Shown piece after piece: positions 11,714-19,829 of a stretch of DNA of 64,000 bases. Made by a program: the position numbers and the translations under genes. Positions within the stretch are counted from its first letter, which is position 1. Each line of letters begins with the position of its first letter. Location of the stretch: assembly GCA_937998875.1 (NCBI GenBank), contig CALLBO010000063.1, positions 1 through 64,000 on the forward strand. Direction: 5' to 3'. The DNA is from an uncultured Granulosicoccaceae bacterium. Lineage in GTDB: Bacteria > Pseudomonadota > Gammaproteobacteria > Granulosicoccales > Granulosicoccaceae. The notes beneath the pieces are model-generated. The model ran no database searches. It saw only the letters and a program-made list of their open reading frames with translations, and was not told the origin of the DNA.

Positions 11714-11974
11714 TTATGAACCTGCAACCACGCTGACAAATTTGCGGTTTTTCGGGCCGCCGGTATGGAACTTCACCACGCCGTCGGACTTGGCGAACAA
11801 GGTGTGGTCTTTGCCGACGCCGACATTGGTGCCCGCATGTACTTTGGTACCGCGCTGGCGGATCAGGATGTTGCCGGCCAGAACTGCTTCACCACCGTAT
11901 TTCTTTACACCGAGGCGTTTCGATTCTGAATCGCGACCGTTGCGAGTACTACCGCCTGCTTTTTTATGTGCCAT
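11714..11974 (-). CDS. rpmA: 50S ribosomal protein L27
   Basis: L27 sits near the peptidyl-transferase centre of the 50S subunit. The 86 residues begin [20 protein letters not shown], the hallmark sequence, and include [15 protein letters not shown]. The start is ATG. In most proteobacteria rplU (L21) directly precedes rpmA. Here the upstream side is instead ispB, transcribed away, and no L21 sequence is visible in the window. Confidence 0.98.
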   Translation of the reverse strand: MAHKKAGGSTRNGRDSESKRLGVKKYGGEAVLAGNILIRQRGTKVHAGTNVGVGKDHTLFAKSDGVVKFHTGGPKNRKFVSVVAGS

Positions 11975-12163
11975 GATGTGTTATCCCGGCGAAAAAATTC
12001 GCCTGCATTTGAAACTTTTGCTAGCGTCTGGAAGACGATAGAACGATAATTTGATTTCGGCGCCAAGCGCCTGTTGCTTCAACCGCTGAAGACTCCCCCG
12101 GGATGTGCCGGACGCGCTTCTTCAAACCGCAGAAAAGCCTTTAATAATAGTCCGCCCTACACA

Positions 12164-13243
12164 ATGAGTCAATCAGAAGCACCCGCCAGCCCGGCAAAAG
12201 TGTCGGATATTCCCATTCCGGAAGCTGATTTTGTTCGGTATTCAAATTCGGACTTGTCCGATGAATCCAAAACAGAAAATCTGCTAGCGGGTTCGATGTC
12301 CGAGGTTGATCAAAAGATCCGGCGGGCATTGCAATCCGATGTCGTGTTGATCAATCAGATGGGCCACTACATTATCGGTGCCGGTGGTAAACGCCTGCGA
12401 CCAAAACTGGTGCTGTTGTCTGCACTGGCGCAGGGTTATCAGGGCAATCACCACACCAATATCGCGGCGATTATCGAGTTTATTCACACCGCGACTCTGC
12501 TTCACGATGACGTGGTTGATTCTTCAAGCCTACGTCGCGGGCAGGAAACTGCCAACACTGTCTGGGGCAATGAGGCTGCTGTTTTGGTGGGTGATTTTCT
12601 CTATTCCCGCTCCTTTGAGATGATGGTTGAAGTTGGACAGATGCGGGTGATGGAAATTCTGTCTTCTGCAACCAACACCATTGCCGCCGGGGAAGTCATG
12701 CAGTTGATGAACATTGGCGAAGCCCAAGTCAGCGTAGAGCGCTACATGGAAGTAATTGCCGCCAAGACTGGCAAGCTGTTCGAGGCTGCAACGCAACTGG
12801 GTTCTGTGCTCGCAGATGCAGCGCCCGATGTTGAACAGTCGATGGCACATTACGGTGCGCGATTGGGCCAGGCCTTTCAGCTGATTGATGATGCTCTCGA
12901 CTATACAGCGCAAAGCGACGAGCTAGGAAAAAACGCTGGTGATGATCTGGCTGAAGGTAAACCAACGTTACCCTTGATATTCACGTTGCAGTCGGCAAGC
13001 AGCGATACAGCCCAACAGATTCGTGAGGCATTGGCGACTGCACAAAAGCACGGCCATTTGCCGGATCATCAGGTGCAACCAGTGGTAGACCTGGTGTGTC
13101 AGTCCGGCGCGATAGAGCGTACTGTAGCGTTGGCACAACAGCAGGTTGAGCTGGCGATAAAGGATCTCGACTGCCTGCCTGACAGCGTGTACAAGGATGC
13201 GCTGACAGATATCGCACAGGCATCAGTGAAAAGACGATTTTAG
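12164..13243 (+). CDS. ispB: Octaprenyl diphosphate synthase family protein
   Basis: This trans-prenyltransferase elongates isoprenyl diphosphates to make the ubiquinone side chain. The two aspartate-rich motifs are LLHDDVVDSS and QLIDDALDYT, and GAGGKRLRPKL binds IPP. I chose the ATG at 12164 (359 residues), which adds about 36 polar residues before the usual start of the family. The in-frame ATG near 12296 would give the usual ~320 residues. The gene is divergent from rpmA, as is common. Chain length cannot be read from sequence alone with certainty. Confidence 0.93.
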   Translation: MSQSEAPASPAKVSDIPIPEADFVRYSNSDLSDESKTENLLAGSMSEVDQKIRRALQSDVVLINQMGHYIIGAGGKRLRPKLVLLSALAQGYQGNHHTNIAAIIEFIHTATLLHDDVVDSSSLRRGQETANTVWGNEAAVLVGDFLYSRSFEMMVEVGQMRVMEILSSATNTIAAGEVMQLMNIGEAQVSVERYMEVIAAKTGKLFEAATQLGSVLADAAPDVEQSMAHYGARLGQAFQLIDDALDYTAQSDELGKNAGDDLAEGKPTLPLIFTLQSASSDTAQQIREALATAQKHGHLPDHQVQPVVDLVCQSGAIERTVALAQQQVELAIKDLDCLPDSVYKDALTDIAQASVKRRF

Positions 13244-13326
13244 CGACTGTTTTAGCGCACTCGAATCAGTGCAGTCGCTCGGCATCTTCAGACTAAATGG
13301 AAGCCTATGCTCATATCTGCTTTCTT

Positions 13327-15003
13327 TCAGACTGTCAGCGTCGAGCAGTTGCGTCTGTTTACTGCGGCTGCAAACAGGAGTAACAGAATACCGTAACCAA
13401 TACTCCCACCACCGCCGCGACTTCCGTTACTGACTGCAGCAGTCGGGTCGTCCACAAAATTACTGGCTGTTTCGCTGGCAACCTGTGTGATTATTTCTCC
13501 TTCGGTACTTGCCAACGGTTGTGGGTCACCCGGAATAATCAGCTCCAATGCATTGTTACTGCTATTCAAATCAAAGAACCCTTCCGGTTCAAGTTGTATC
13601 AGCACGGTGCGCTCAAGGTCCGGTTCGAAGCGAAGTTTTATGGCGAGATCTTGTGTGTCACCGGCAAAGGTCGCGGGAATATTGCAAGCTAACTTTGCAG
13701 GGTCCGCCAGTTCGCAAATTGCCGGAGCTTCTGCAATGGTGGCGTTGTTCAAATCAAGCATCAATGTTGCGGCGGGAAAAGCCCGTGTTTCATCGAGGTT
13801 GGTGACACTCACCTGAATCTGATTTGATTCAAGCTGTGTTACCTGTAAATCAATATCTATTACACCGGTAAAACAAGTACTCTGCTGCATGCGGGTGTTA
13901 ATAGTTTCGGTACTGCAGCTTGAAAAATCACGTGTGGTGGTTGTACTGATAGACGAGTGCATCAGGTTAGTTTCATTATCACGACAGTCCGTTGTGTCGT
14001 CATGAAGCGCTCCCAGGTTATGACCGATTTCATGAGCTGTCAGTAACACCGGGAACCGGAATGGTCGGGCCATACTGACATCATGACCATCCGGACGACA
14101 CGCAGCACCCTGAAATGCGAGGCCTATTGCCTCATCTTCTGCCTGAACCCCGGTGAATAGATGTACCAGGCCCAGGTCAGCAGGCAGCAGTTCGGATTCA
14201 ATCCGGTACTCACGAAACAAATCCAGATGATCTTTGAGTGTGATGGCTGCCTGACCATCTTCGCGTTCATCGATAGACAGAAAAGTGTCGTCTTGTACCA
14301 GAACAACGACATCGACTTTAAAGGCCAGTCCGAACTTTTCACGGTAAAGGCCATCAACCGAGTTTATGGTTGAAATCGCATTGCTCAGTCCGCGTCCGCC
14401 AATCGCTTCCTGGTAGAGAGTATCGACGACTATTCCGATTCTAATCACCCGCGTAACATCACCGATAGTTTGCGCGAGCCGATCGCTGACGGGAACCGAA
14501 ATTTCGTCCGGAACTTCGTCGAGATGCAACGGGTTTCTGAGCACGGAGAGATTTCTAATAGATACCGGTGGCGGGATCAGGGGTTCAGACGTTTTCTGAC
14601 TGGCCGTAAACTCTGCACTGGATTCTGACGAGAAATGCAAAGGCGCATCCTGTACCCGAATCGTCCCGGCGATGTAGTCATCGTCAACAACAATTCTGGC
14701 CCAGGAATTCGGCAGGGACTCAACGATCCCGGCGTACGCAGTGCTGTCCTGATTCAGAACTGCACCATCACTATTGACGATGCGCAGATTGTTAAGATGG
14801 GGATTTGGCGACACGAGCAGGCGTTCAACCCTTGCGCCGATACGCACGGAAATACGCTTTTGAAACTGAGCATTGTCGAGTGTCTCAATACTGATCAGCT
14901 CGGCGCTGGAAACGCCTAGTGCCCACAACACTTGTGCGGACATCATCAGAACGAGAGAGACTAACGCGGCGATTCCTTGTGCCACTGTCCACCTTGCCTT
15001 CAT
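13327..15003 (-). CDS. Secreted metzincin (reprolysin-like) zinc metalloprotease with GlyGly-CTERM tail
   Basis: The 558-residue protein begins with a signal-like hydrophobic segment (~8-30). A metzincin catalytic site HEIGHNLGALHD lies at ~324-335, giving the HExxHxxGxxH zinc ligands, with the Met-turn candidate NLMHSS ~20 residues later. A cysteine-rich segment follows. Residues ~365-500 form a beta-rich CARDB/DUF11-like region. The last ~30 residues (glycine-rich SRGGGGSIGYG, hydrophobic ILLLLFAAAV, then basic NRR) match the GlyGly-CTERM sorting signal cleaved by rhombosortase in type II-secreting bacteria. I infer an exported, surface or secreted protease. The substrate is unknown and no rhombosortase gene is visible here. 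Confidence 0.82.
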   Translation of the reverse strand: MKARWTVAQGIAALVSLVLMMSAQVLWALGVSSAELISIETLDNAQFQKRISVRIGARVERLLVSPNPHLNNLRIVNSDGAVLNQDSTAYAGIVESLPNSWARIVVDDDYIAGTIRVQDAPLHFSSESSAEFTASQKTSEPLIPPPVSIRNLSVLRNPLHLDEVPDEISVPVSDRLAQTIGDVTRVIRIGIVVDTLYQEAIGGRGLSNAISTINSVDGLYREKFGLAFKVDVVVLVQDDTFLSIDEREDGQAAITLKDHLDLFREYRIESELLPADLGLVHLFTGVQAEDEAIGLAFQGAACRPDGHDVSMARPFRFPVLLTAHEIGHNLGALHDDTTDCRDNETNLMHSSISTTTTRDFSSCSTETINTRMQQSTCFTGVIDIDLQVTQLESNQIQVSVTNLDETRAFPAATLMLDLNNATIAEAPAICELADPAKLACNIPATFAGDTQDLAIKLRFEPDLERTVLIQLEPEGFFDLNSSNNALELIIPGDPQPLASTEGEIITQVASETASNFVDDPTAAVSNGSRGGGGSIGYGILLLLFAAAVNRRNCSTLTV

Positions 15004-15132
15004 TGGAACATCCTACATCTTAGCGGAAATAAACCGGCGGGAGTGCCGGGCATGCCGCGGGGATTATCCAGGCTAATCTGCCGCCGCGGAGCGATTGTAT
15101 CATTTATATGACAAGTTGGAATGGTCTGTAAT

Positions 15133-15163
15133 AAAAAAGCCCGCGTCTCATGAGACGCGGGCT
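15133..15163 (-). terminator. Rho-independent terminator of the repeat lipoprotein gene
   Basis: A perfect 13-bp palindromic stem (15138-15150 with 15151-15163) is preceded on the plus strand by an A run. On the minus strand this gives a GC-rich hairpin followed by a U tract, 46 bp past the stop of the lipoprotein gene. Confidence 0.85.
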
Positions 15164-15208
15164 CTGGTACAGCAATGGCTTGCTGTTTGTTACATCTTAG
15201 GGTTCAGC

Positions 15209-16363
15209 CTACTTGGGCGAAACACCCAGTGCACGGACAGTCGCAATGTTCAGATACTCATCTACCGGCAGGCCTTTCTGGCGCTGGTAGGCATTGACCG
15301 CTCGCATGGTTTCTCCACCAATCACACCATCAATGGCACCTGGATTATGACCGGCCGACTTAAGCGCCTGCTGGATTGAAGTGATGCGATCGCGAGTCAT
15401 ATTGGTGTCGCAGAGAATCTCGCGCCAGTCCATCGAGCCATCTTTGACCAACTTTCGCTTGGTAACGGTCGCATACTTGGCAGGAACCTTAATGCGTCGC
15501 TCTTTTGCGGGTGTCGCTTCTTCAGTAACTGTCACTGTTTTGTAGACGGCTGGAACCGCTACTTTGCGAGTAGTCGGTGGAGTTGCAATAACGCTTTTAT
15601 CGATGGTGTCGTAAGCTGCTGGAATCTCCTGGACTTTGGTAGAGGCAGGGGTTTTCAGTACGCGTTTTTTGATGGTTTTGAAAGTTGCCGGTACTTCGAC
15701 AAGACACATAATTTCGCCCGTCGTCTCGTCGATTTTCTGGATTGGACCAGTGCCTTTTTTCCATGTGGTGTGAGCCGGCTTATCCATTACGCGCTCGGTG
15801 ACAGTTTCATATACCGCTTCTACCTGAACGATCTTCTTGGTTGCCGGTTTCACTAGTACGCGTTCTTTTACCGTCTTGAATGTGGCTGGCACGGTCACCA
15901 GTTTTTCAGTCGCTTCTTTGACCAGAACCCGCTTCTTGGCTGTGGTGAACTTGGCTGGAATAATTTCAATACGCTCACTCGCTTCTTCTACAAGAATGCG
16001 CTCAGAAACATTTTCGTACTGAGGTGCAACCCAGAGGCGTGTGAAGCACTGGCCGGGTTTAGCACCTGGTGGCAGAAGGTCTCCGGCACCGTAGTTAGCG
16101 CCTGGTGCATTTGCTGAATCCATTGCTTTGGTCTTATCCGCCAGCATTGATTCGCGCTTGGCAAGCTCGGCCTCGCGGGCTTTCAGTGCTTCTGCCTGGG
16201 CCGCAAGCTCAGACTTTTCTGCAGACATGGCATCGCCACCCATCACTTTGTCGCCAGCGTCGGCCATGCCATCCTTCATCTTGTCTGCTGTTGAGCAGGC
16301 AGACAGTGAGGCGACAACCAAAGCCGCTGATGCGAGCGTTCCGATATTTTTCGATAGTTTCAT
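15209..16363 (-). CDS. Repeat-containing lipoprotein with C-terminal peptidoglycan-binding domain
   Basis: The 384-residue protein has a lipobox (SLSAC, lipidated C23), with Ser at +2 suggesting the outer membrane. Residues ~40-85 form an acidic, Ala-rich coiled coil (ELAAQAEALKAREAELAKRE). From ~115 to ~315 there are about eight copies of a ~23-residue repeat with the pattern [F/Y]xTVxxRVLVKxAxxxxxxVPA. One copy is interrupted by a loop with ETTGEIMCLVEVP. The last ~65 residues resemble a PG_binding_1 domain (IQQALKSAGHNPGAIDGVIGG). I infer a periplasmic linker between outer membrane and peptidoglycan. It is monocistronic, with its own promoter and terminator. Confidence 0.8.
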   Translation of the reverse strand: MKLSKNIGTLASAALVVASLSACSTADKMKDGMADAGDKVMGGDAMSAEKSELAAQAEALKAREAELAKRESMLADKTKAMDSANAPGANYGAGDLLPPGAKPGQCFTRLWVAPQYENVSERILVEEASERIEIIPAKFTTAKKRVLVKEATEKLVTVPATFKTVKERVLVKPATKKIVQVEAVYETVTERVMDKPAHTTWKKGTGPIQKIDETTGEIMCLVEVPATFKTIKKRVLKTPASTKVQEIPAAYDTIDKSVIATPPTTRKVAVPAVYKTVTVTEEATPAKERRIKVPAKYATVTKRKLVKDGSMDWREILCDTNMTRDRITSIQQALKSAGHNPGAIDGVIGGETMRAVNAYQRQKGLPVDEYLNIATVRALGVSPK

Positions 16364-16684
16364 CAGGGTACGTCCCTCCGAAGGACAAATTTGCCAGTTT
16401 CAGTTATAGCGGCGAGCTTCTGGCATGGCAGGCCGCGTTTATTAATCTTGTTGAAATGCTGCTTGCTGATAAGTTGCTTTAAAACAACAAAAATGCCTGG
16501 GATTTGTCAGTTATAGACAGGTATGCAAGCAAATTGTAAAAAAGTATTCCTAAGTATCAGGCAAACAAAGCAAATTCATACGTATCGTGAAGTGTTTATG
16601 CATGCAAATCAAGAACACCCGGCAAGAAAAACCGGCGTTTTTCATTAAAATCTGCCAATACTATTTAGCTGGAAATGGCTGAAA
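16364..16684. other. Intergenic region upstream of the repeat lipoprotein
   Basis: This holds the lipoprotein promoter (listed separately) and its GGAGG Shine-Dalgarno (~16375). The left-reading rluE gene ends at its right border. A CCGG-centred imperfect hairpin with T runs near 16617-16645 may help end rluE transcription, but the stem is only about 4 bp. I see no gene. Confidence 0.4.
16403..16431 (-). promoter_or_regulatory. Candidate sigma-70 promoter of the repeat lipoprotein
   Basis: On the minus strand a CTGCCA -35 (16426-16431) and a TATAAC -10 (16403-16408) are 17 bp apart. The predicted start is about 33 nt before the ATG at 16363. The -10 matches 5 of 6 consensus bases and the -35 matches 4 of 6. 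Confidence 0.45.
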
Positions 16685-17407
16685 TCAAACAAGTAGCCGT
16701 TGAAGTGTAGTACCAGAAACCTGAAGTGTATGATATTTGCCACTTTTCAAACCAGTGAGATCCCAGTCACCGATCCGGTGCCGGATGAGTCTTAATGTCG
16801 GAAAGCCAGCCGCGGCTGTCATACGTCTAACCTGGCGGTTGCGACCCTCGCTGAGGGTCAGATCAATCCAGCTGTCCGCCACTGTGAGTCGATGGCGCAC
16901 CGGAGGATCGCGCGGCCAGAGATCGGGGCAGGGAATTCTGTTTACGGAAAGTGCTCGAGCCGGTCCATCCTTGAGGCTTACGCCACGGCAGAGCTGTTCC
17001 AGAGCAGCATCGCTGATTACACCTTCTACCTGCACCCAGTAGTGTTTGTGCCACTTCATGTCTGGGTGGGAAATCCGGTGTTGCAGAGGTCCGTGGTCGG
17101 TTAGCAGCACAAGCCCTTCGCTGTCTTTATCGAGTCTGCCGGCCGGGTAGACGCCTTTTACCGGCACCAGATCAGCGAGGTTGTTGTCCTCTCCGCTGAA
17201 TTGACTGACATAGCCGAATGGTTTGTTCAGCAGAATGACGGTCGCACTGCTTGGCGGGTCTGTCTTCGCTGCATTTAACGCTTCTGTTGTTGGCCTGCGG
17301 GTTGCGCGCCTGCGCGGTCCCGTTGCATTTTTTTTACTGCGGCTTACGCGTTTACCGGGTCGCTTGCCGGGTCGTTTGCCTGTCTTTTTTCGAGGAGGTT
17401 GTGCCAT
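16685..17407 (-). CDS. rluE: 23S rRNA pseudouridine synthase, RsuA/RluE family
   Basis: RluE isomerises U2457 of E. coli 23S rRNA. The catalytic motif AGRLDKDSEGLVLLTDHG is visible at ~85-102, with LLNKPFGYVSQF before it and EGRNRQVRRM after it, all typical of the RsuA/RluB/E/F group. The absence of an S4 domain favours RluE. The first ~45 residues are a lysine/arginine tail with GKRP repeats, probably RNA-binding. Its 5' end overlaps the preceding exonuclease gene by 64 bp. An internal start would remove the overlap, but the basic tail is plausible as coding sequence. Confidence 0.88.
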   Translation of the reverse strand: MAQPPRKKTGKRPGKRPGKRVSRSKKNATGPRRRATRRPTTEALNAAKTDPPSSATVILLNKPFGYVSQFSGEDNNLADLVPVKGVYPAGRLDKDSEGLVLLTDHGPLQHRISHPDMKWHKHYWVQVEGVISDAALEQLCRGVSLKDGPARALSVNRIPCPDLWPRDPPVRHRLTVADSWIDLTLSEGRNRQVRRMTAAAGFPTLRLIRHRIGDWDLTGLKSGKYHTLQVSGTTLQRLLV

Positions 17408-18297
17408 CGTTGTCGGCGTTTGTCACTAAATCCCAGTTGGTCAAAAACCGTTTCCAGTGCATTCGCATCCGGTGTGATTTTATAGTCGGTTAAACTTGTA
17501 TTCACGCTGTTATCACGAATCAGCCCCGTGAGCTGGCGAGCGAGACGAATAGTATCAGCATGCGAATCAAGCAGCTCAGCTACCCGAACAGCACCCCGGA
17601 ATTTCATTGACGGGACTTTGTCAGTGTTATCCAGAAGTGCGGTGAGATTACCCCACTTAACCAGCAACCTTGCAGCTGTTGCAGTACCCACTCCCGGCAC
17701 CCCGGGGATGTTGTCTACCTTATCACCGGTTAATGCCAGCGAATCTGCAATTTGATGGGGGCGCACACCGAAGCGCTTTTCGATAAGCGTGGCATCCATC
17801 CAGATATCCCGGGCAAAGTCCCACACGGCATCACCAACTCCTACAAACTGGCAGAGATCTTTGTCTGCTGTGACGATCACCGAATTGGTATTTTGCTGCT
17901 GCGCAACTTCTGCGAGTGTGCCAATGATGTCATCGGCTTCCAGTGTGCCGCTAGCAAGAGAGGCAATGCCCATCGCCCGCGTAAACGCCTTGCAGAGTTT
18001 GAACTGGTGTTTCAGTTCTTCGGGTGCAGCGCTACGATTGGCTTTATAGTCGGGGTAGATATCGTTGCGCACGGAGGTGGTCAGACTTTCGTCATAAGCA
18101 CATGCAATCAGCTTGGGGTTACGGCGTGATATCAGCTGATAGAGTGTTTCAATAAACCCGACTGTAGCGTTGGCCGGACGCCCGTGTGCGTCAGTGATGC
18201 TGGCGGGCATCGAGTGCCAGCCGCGAAAGACATAAATACTGCAGTCTATAAGATAGAAGGCGTTGGGATTGGATTTTGCGGCAATCGAAGGCTTCAT
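17344..18297 (-). CDS. 5'-3' exonuclease (PolA N-terminal domain / FEN family)
   Basis: The 317-residue protein corresponds to the 5' nuclease domain of DNA polymerase I without a polymerase. It shows the metal-binding acidic motifs EADDIIG (~120) and VTADKDLCQ (~143), then the helix-hairpin-helix DNA-binding segment TGDKVDNIPGVPGVG (~190-205). Such stand-alone nucleases (Xni/ExoIX or YpcP type) remove RNA or flap structures. It is longer than E. coli Xni (251) and more like the full PolA nuclease domain. rluE overlaps its 3' end by 64 bp, implying translational coupling. Confidence 0.88.
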   Translation of the reverse strand: MKPSIAAKSNPNAFYLIDCSIYVFRGWHSMPASITDAHGRPANATVGFIETLYQLISRRNPKLIACAYDESLTTSVRNDIYPDYKANRSAAPEELKHQFKLCKAFTRAMGIASLASGTLEADDIIGTLAEVAQQQNTNSVIVTADKDLCQFVGVGDAVWDFARDIWMDATLIEKRFGVRPHQIADSLALTGDKVDNIPGVPGVGTATAARLLVKWGNLTALLDNTDKVPSMKFRGAVRVAELLDSHADTIRLARQLTGLIRDNSVNTSLTDYKITPDANALETVFDQLGFSDKRRQRWHNLLEKRQANDPASDPVNA

Positions 18298-18333
18298 TAG
18301 CTATGCCCGATGACAATCGGTACTTCCAATTAC

Positions 18334-18363
18334 AAAAATGCCGGCGTTCAGCCGGCATTTTTT
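18334..18363 (-). terminator. Rho-independent terminator of rpmE
   Basis: A perfect 12-bp stem (18334-18345 with 18352-18363 region, sequence AAAAATGCCGGC and its complement) encloses a short loop and ends in T runs on both strands. On the minus strand it ends the rpmE transcript 22 bp after the stop. Confidence 0.85.
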
Positions 18364-18385
18364 AATACATATTTTCAGGTGCTGC

Positions 18386-18589
18386 TTACTTTTTACCGTA
18401 GCGGCGTTTGAACTTGTCTACCTGACCCGCGGAATCAAGAATTTTCTGCTTGCCAGTGTAGAACGGGTGGCACGCGGAGCATACTTCGACGTTCAGGTCC
18501 TTGCCGATAGTAGATCGGGTTTTAAACGAGTTGCCACAACTGCATGCAACAGCAATTTCGTCATATTTCGGGTGTGTATCTGCTTTCAT
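18386..18589 (-). CDS. rpmE: 50S ribosomal protein L31 (zinc form)
   Basis: The 67-residue L31 starts [19 protein letters not shown]. Four zinc-ribbon cysteines are present (C16, C18, C37, C40), so this is the C+ zinc-binding paralogue that is replaced by a C- form in zinc starvation in many bacteria. A clear AGGAA Shine-Dalgarno precedes the ATG. It is a single-gene unit between its terminator and the CPXCG gene. Confidence 0.97.
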   Translation of the reverse strand: MKADTHPKYDEIAVACSCGNSFKTRSTIGKDLNVEVCSACHPFYTGKQKILDSAGQVDKFKRRYGKK

Positions 18590-18750
18590 TGTGTTTCCTT
18601 CGCTTTTTGAGCCGACCGACCCGGAATACCGGCGGTCGAACTGGCGACATTGGTTGAGGGTTGTAATAGTTTACTGGCCAGCCAGACAGTGTAGGGGAAT
18701 CTATGGCTTTATTCAATTAATGCAAGGGTTGTGGTTCGGGTGTGGTGAAT

Positions 18751-18936
18751 TTATTCGTTTTCCTGCCTCACGCTGACTGATTCAATCTGGCAATCCGCAC
18801 CGGCAGTAACGCCGACCAGGATCGGAGAGCAACACACCTGGCAGTCTTCGACGTAATGTTGTTCCGGGATCGAACAATCAATCAGTAGGCTGATCGGCTC
18901 ACCACAGTAGGGGCAGTGGGTATTGTGTTCTTCCAT
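18751..18936 (-). CDS. CPXCG-motif small zinc-ribbon protein
   Basis: This 61-residue protein has the HCPYCGEPI motif at the N-terminus and a second Cys set (EDCQVCCSPI), matching the cysteine-rich CPXCG family (PF14255). The four cysteines probably bind zinc. The family's function is unknown. It lies 152 bp after the TOPRIM gene and 161 bp before rpmE on the same strand. Confidence 0.85.
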   Translation of the reverse strand: MEEHNTHCPYCGEPISLLIDCSIPEQHYVEDCQVCCSPILVGVTAGADCQIESVSVRQENE

Positions 18937-19088
18937 AGTGATGGCCTTGGCGTCGCGGACAAAGATTTGCCAATATTAGGTTAAACGCGCTGGATTATCT
19001 GACACCGGATGAAGAAGACTCGCTGTCAGTAAACATAACACCGCAGTGCAACCTGGAACTGTTATGCCACTTAATAATAATGAATTCG

Positions 19089-19724
19089 CTACGGCAGTAG
19101 CGGCTGGCACAGCTCTCTGCAGTTCTCTACCGACAGTTTTCTGCGTGCAGGGTAATCTGGTGATAACAATGACAAACGTATATTGATATCCAGGCTTGCA
19201 ACACCTTTGAATCGACGCTTGTTGACCACTGAATCTATACGTTCGGCGAGTGCACGACTAACCTTTGCCGCGTGCGTTTCAGAGTAAGCCACAGCGACGC
19301 ACTCGTCATCCCGGTAAAAGCCAAACAACGGTGCACGCACCAGAAAAAGTCTTTCCTGTTCGATGAGTTGCGGCACATACCGGAACAAAAATAACAGCAG
19401 CAGAATACTGGCATGAACGCCATCAGCATCTGGATCACTCAGTATAATAATTCGTTGATAACGGCACGGATCTATCTGGGTGCTCACAAGCCGCTCCGGA
19501 TGCAGACTCTGCAGTAAGTCAGCTATGTTTGGGTGGGCAAGCAGGTTCGCGCTCGATACGCGCGTCGCGTTAGGTACCTTACCTTGCATCGGCAACACGG
19601 CATGCTTTTGCCTGTTTCGTACCGCTTTAATAGCGTTTGCAGCAGACTGCCCTTCCACCACGATAACTTCATCTTTATCGGTACAATCAATGAGGGAGGA
19701 GGGTTGTGCGGGTGTAGCACTCAT
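19089..19724 (-). CDS. Stand-alone GyrB/ParE-like TOPRIM protein
   Basis: The 211-residue protein resembles only the C-terminal half of type IIA topoisomerase B subunits. VIVVEGQSAANAIKAVRNR (residue ~21) parallels GyrB LYLVEGDSAGGSAKQGRNR, with the catalytic Glu kept (E24) and Asp replaced by Gln. AVLPMQGKVPNA parallels AILPLKGKILN. IILSDPDADGVHASILLLL (~94) parallels the metal-binding TDADVDGSHIRTLLL, with the D-x-D-x-D acids kept. RRFKGVASL (~170) recalls the RYKGLGEM tail. The GHKL ATPase and transducer domains are missing. The start is ATG. I infer a nucleic-acid-binding paralogue or decoy of gyrase/topo IV; the function is unknown. ProQ-type gene 105 bp upstream on the same strand. Confidence 0.78.
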   Translation of the reverse strand: MSATPAQPSSLIDCTDKDEVIVVEGQSAANAIKAVRNRQKHAVLPMQGKVPNATRVSSANLLAHPNIADLLQSLHPERLVSTQIDPCRYQRIIILSDPDADGVHASILLLLFLFRYVPQLIEQERLFLVRAPLFGFYRDDECVAVAYSETHAAKVSRALAERIDSVVNKRRFKGVASLDINIRLSLLSPDYPARRKLSVENCRELCQPLLP

Positions 19725-19778
19725 TGGTTGAGCGCCATGACAACACCGTGTCGTTCTGCATAACGGTATGAACAGGCG

Positions 19779-19795
19779 GAACCCGACTCGGGTTC
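19779..19795. repeat. Inverted repeat between the ProQ-like and TOPRIM genes
   Basis: A perfect 7-bp inverted repeat (GAACCCG, 3-nt loop, CGGGTTC) lies in the 105-bp gap. It has no T tract on either side, so it is not a standard terminator. It could be a protein or RNA-chaperone target; this is speculative. Confidence 0.35.
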
Positions 19796-19829
19796 GGCAC
19801 TGATAGGCAAGCCTACTTGAACAAGAAGC

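Noticed and set aside
16617-16645. CCGG-centred hairpin as the terminator of rluE
   Set aside because: Only about four base pairs can form, so it was not listed as a terminator.
17340-17400. Short GKRP-encoding repeats as a possible CRISPR or satellite
   Set aside because: Repeats are adjacent codons of a basic protein tail with no spacers.
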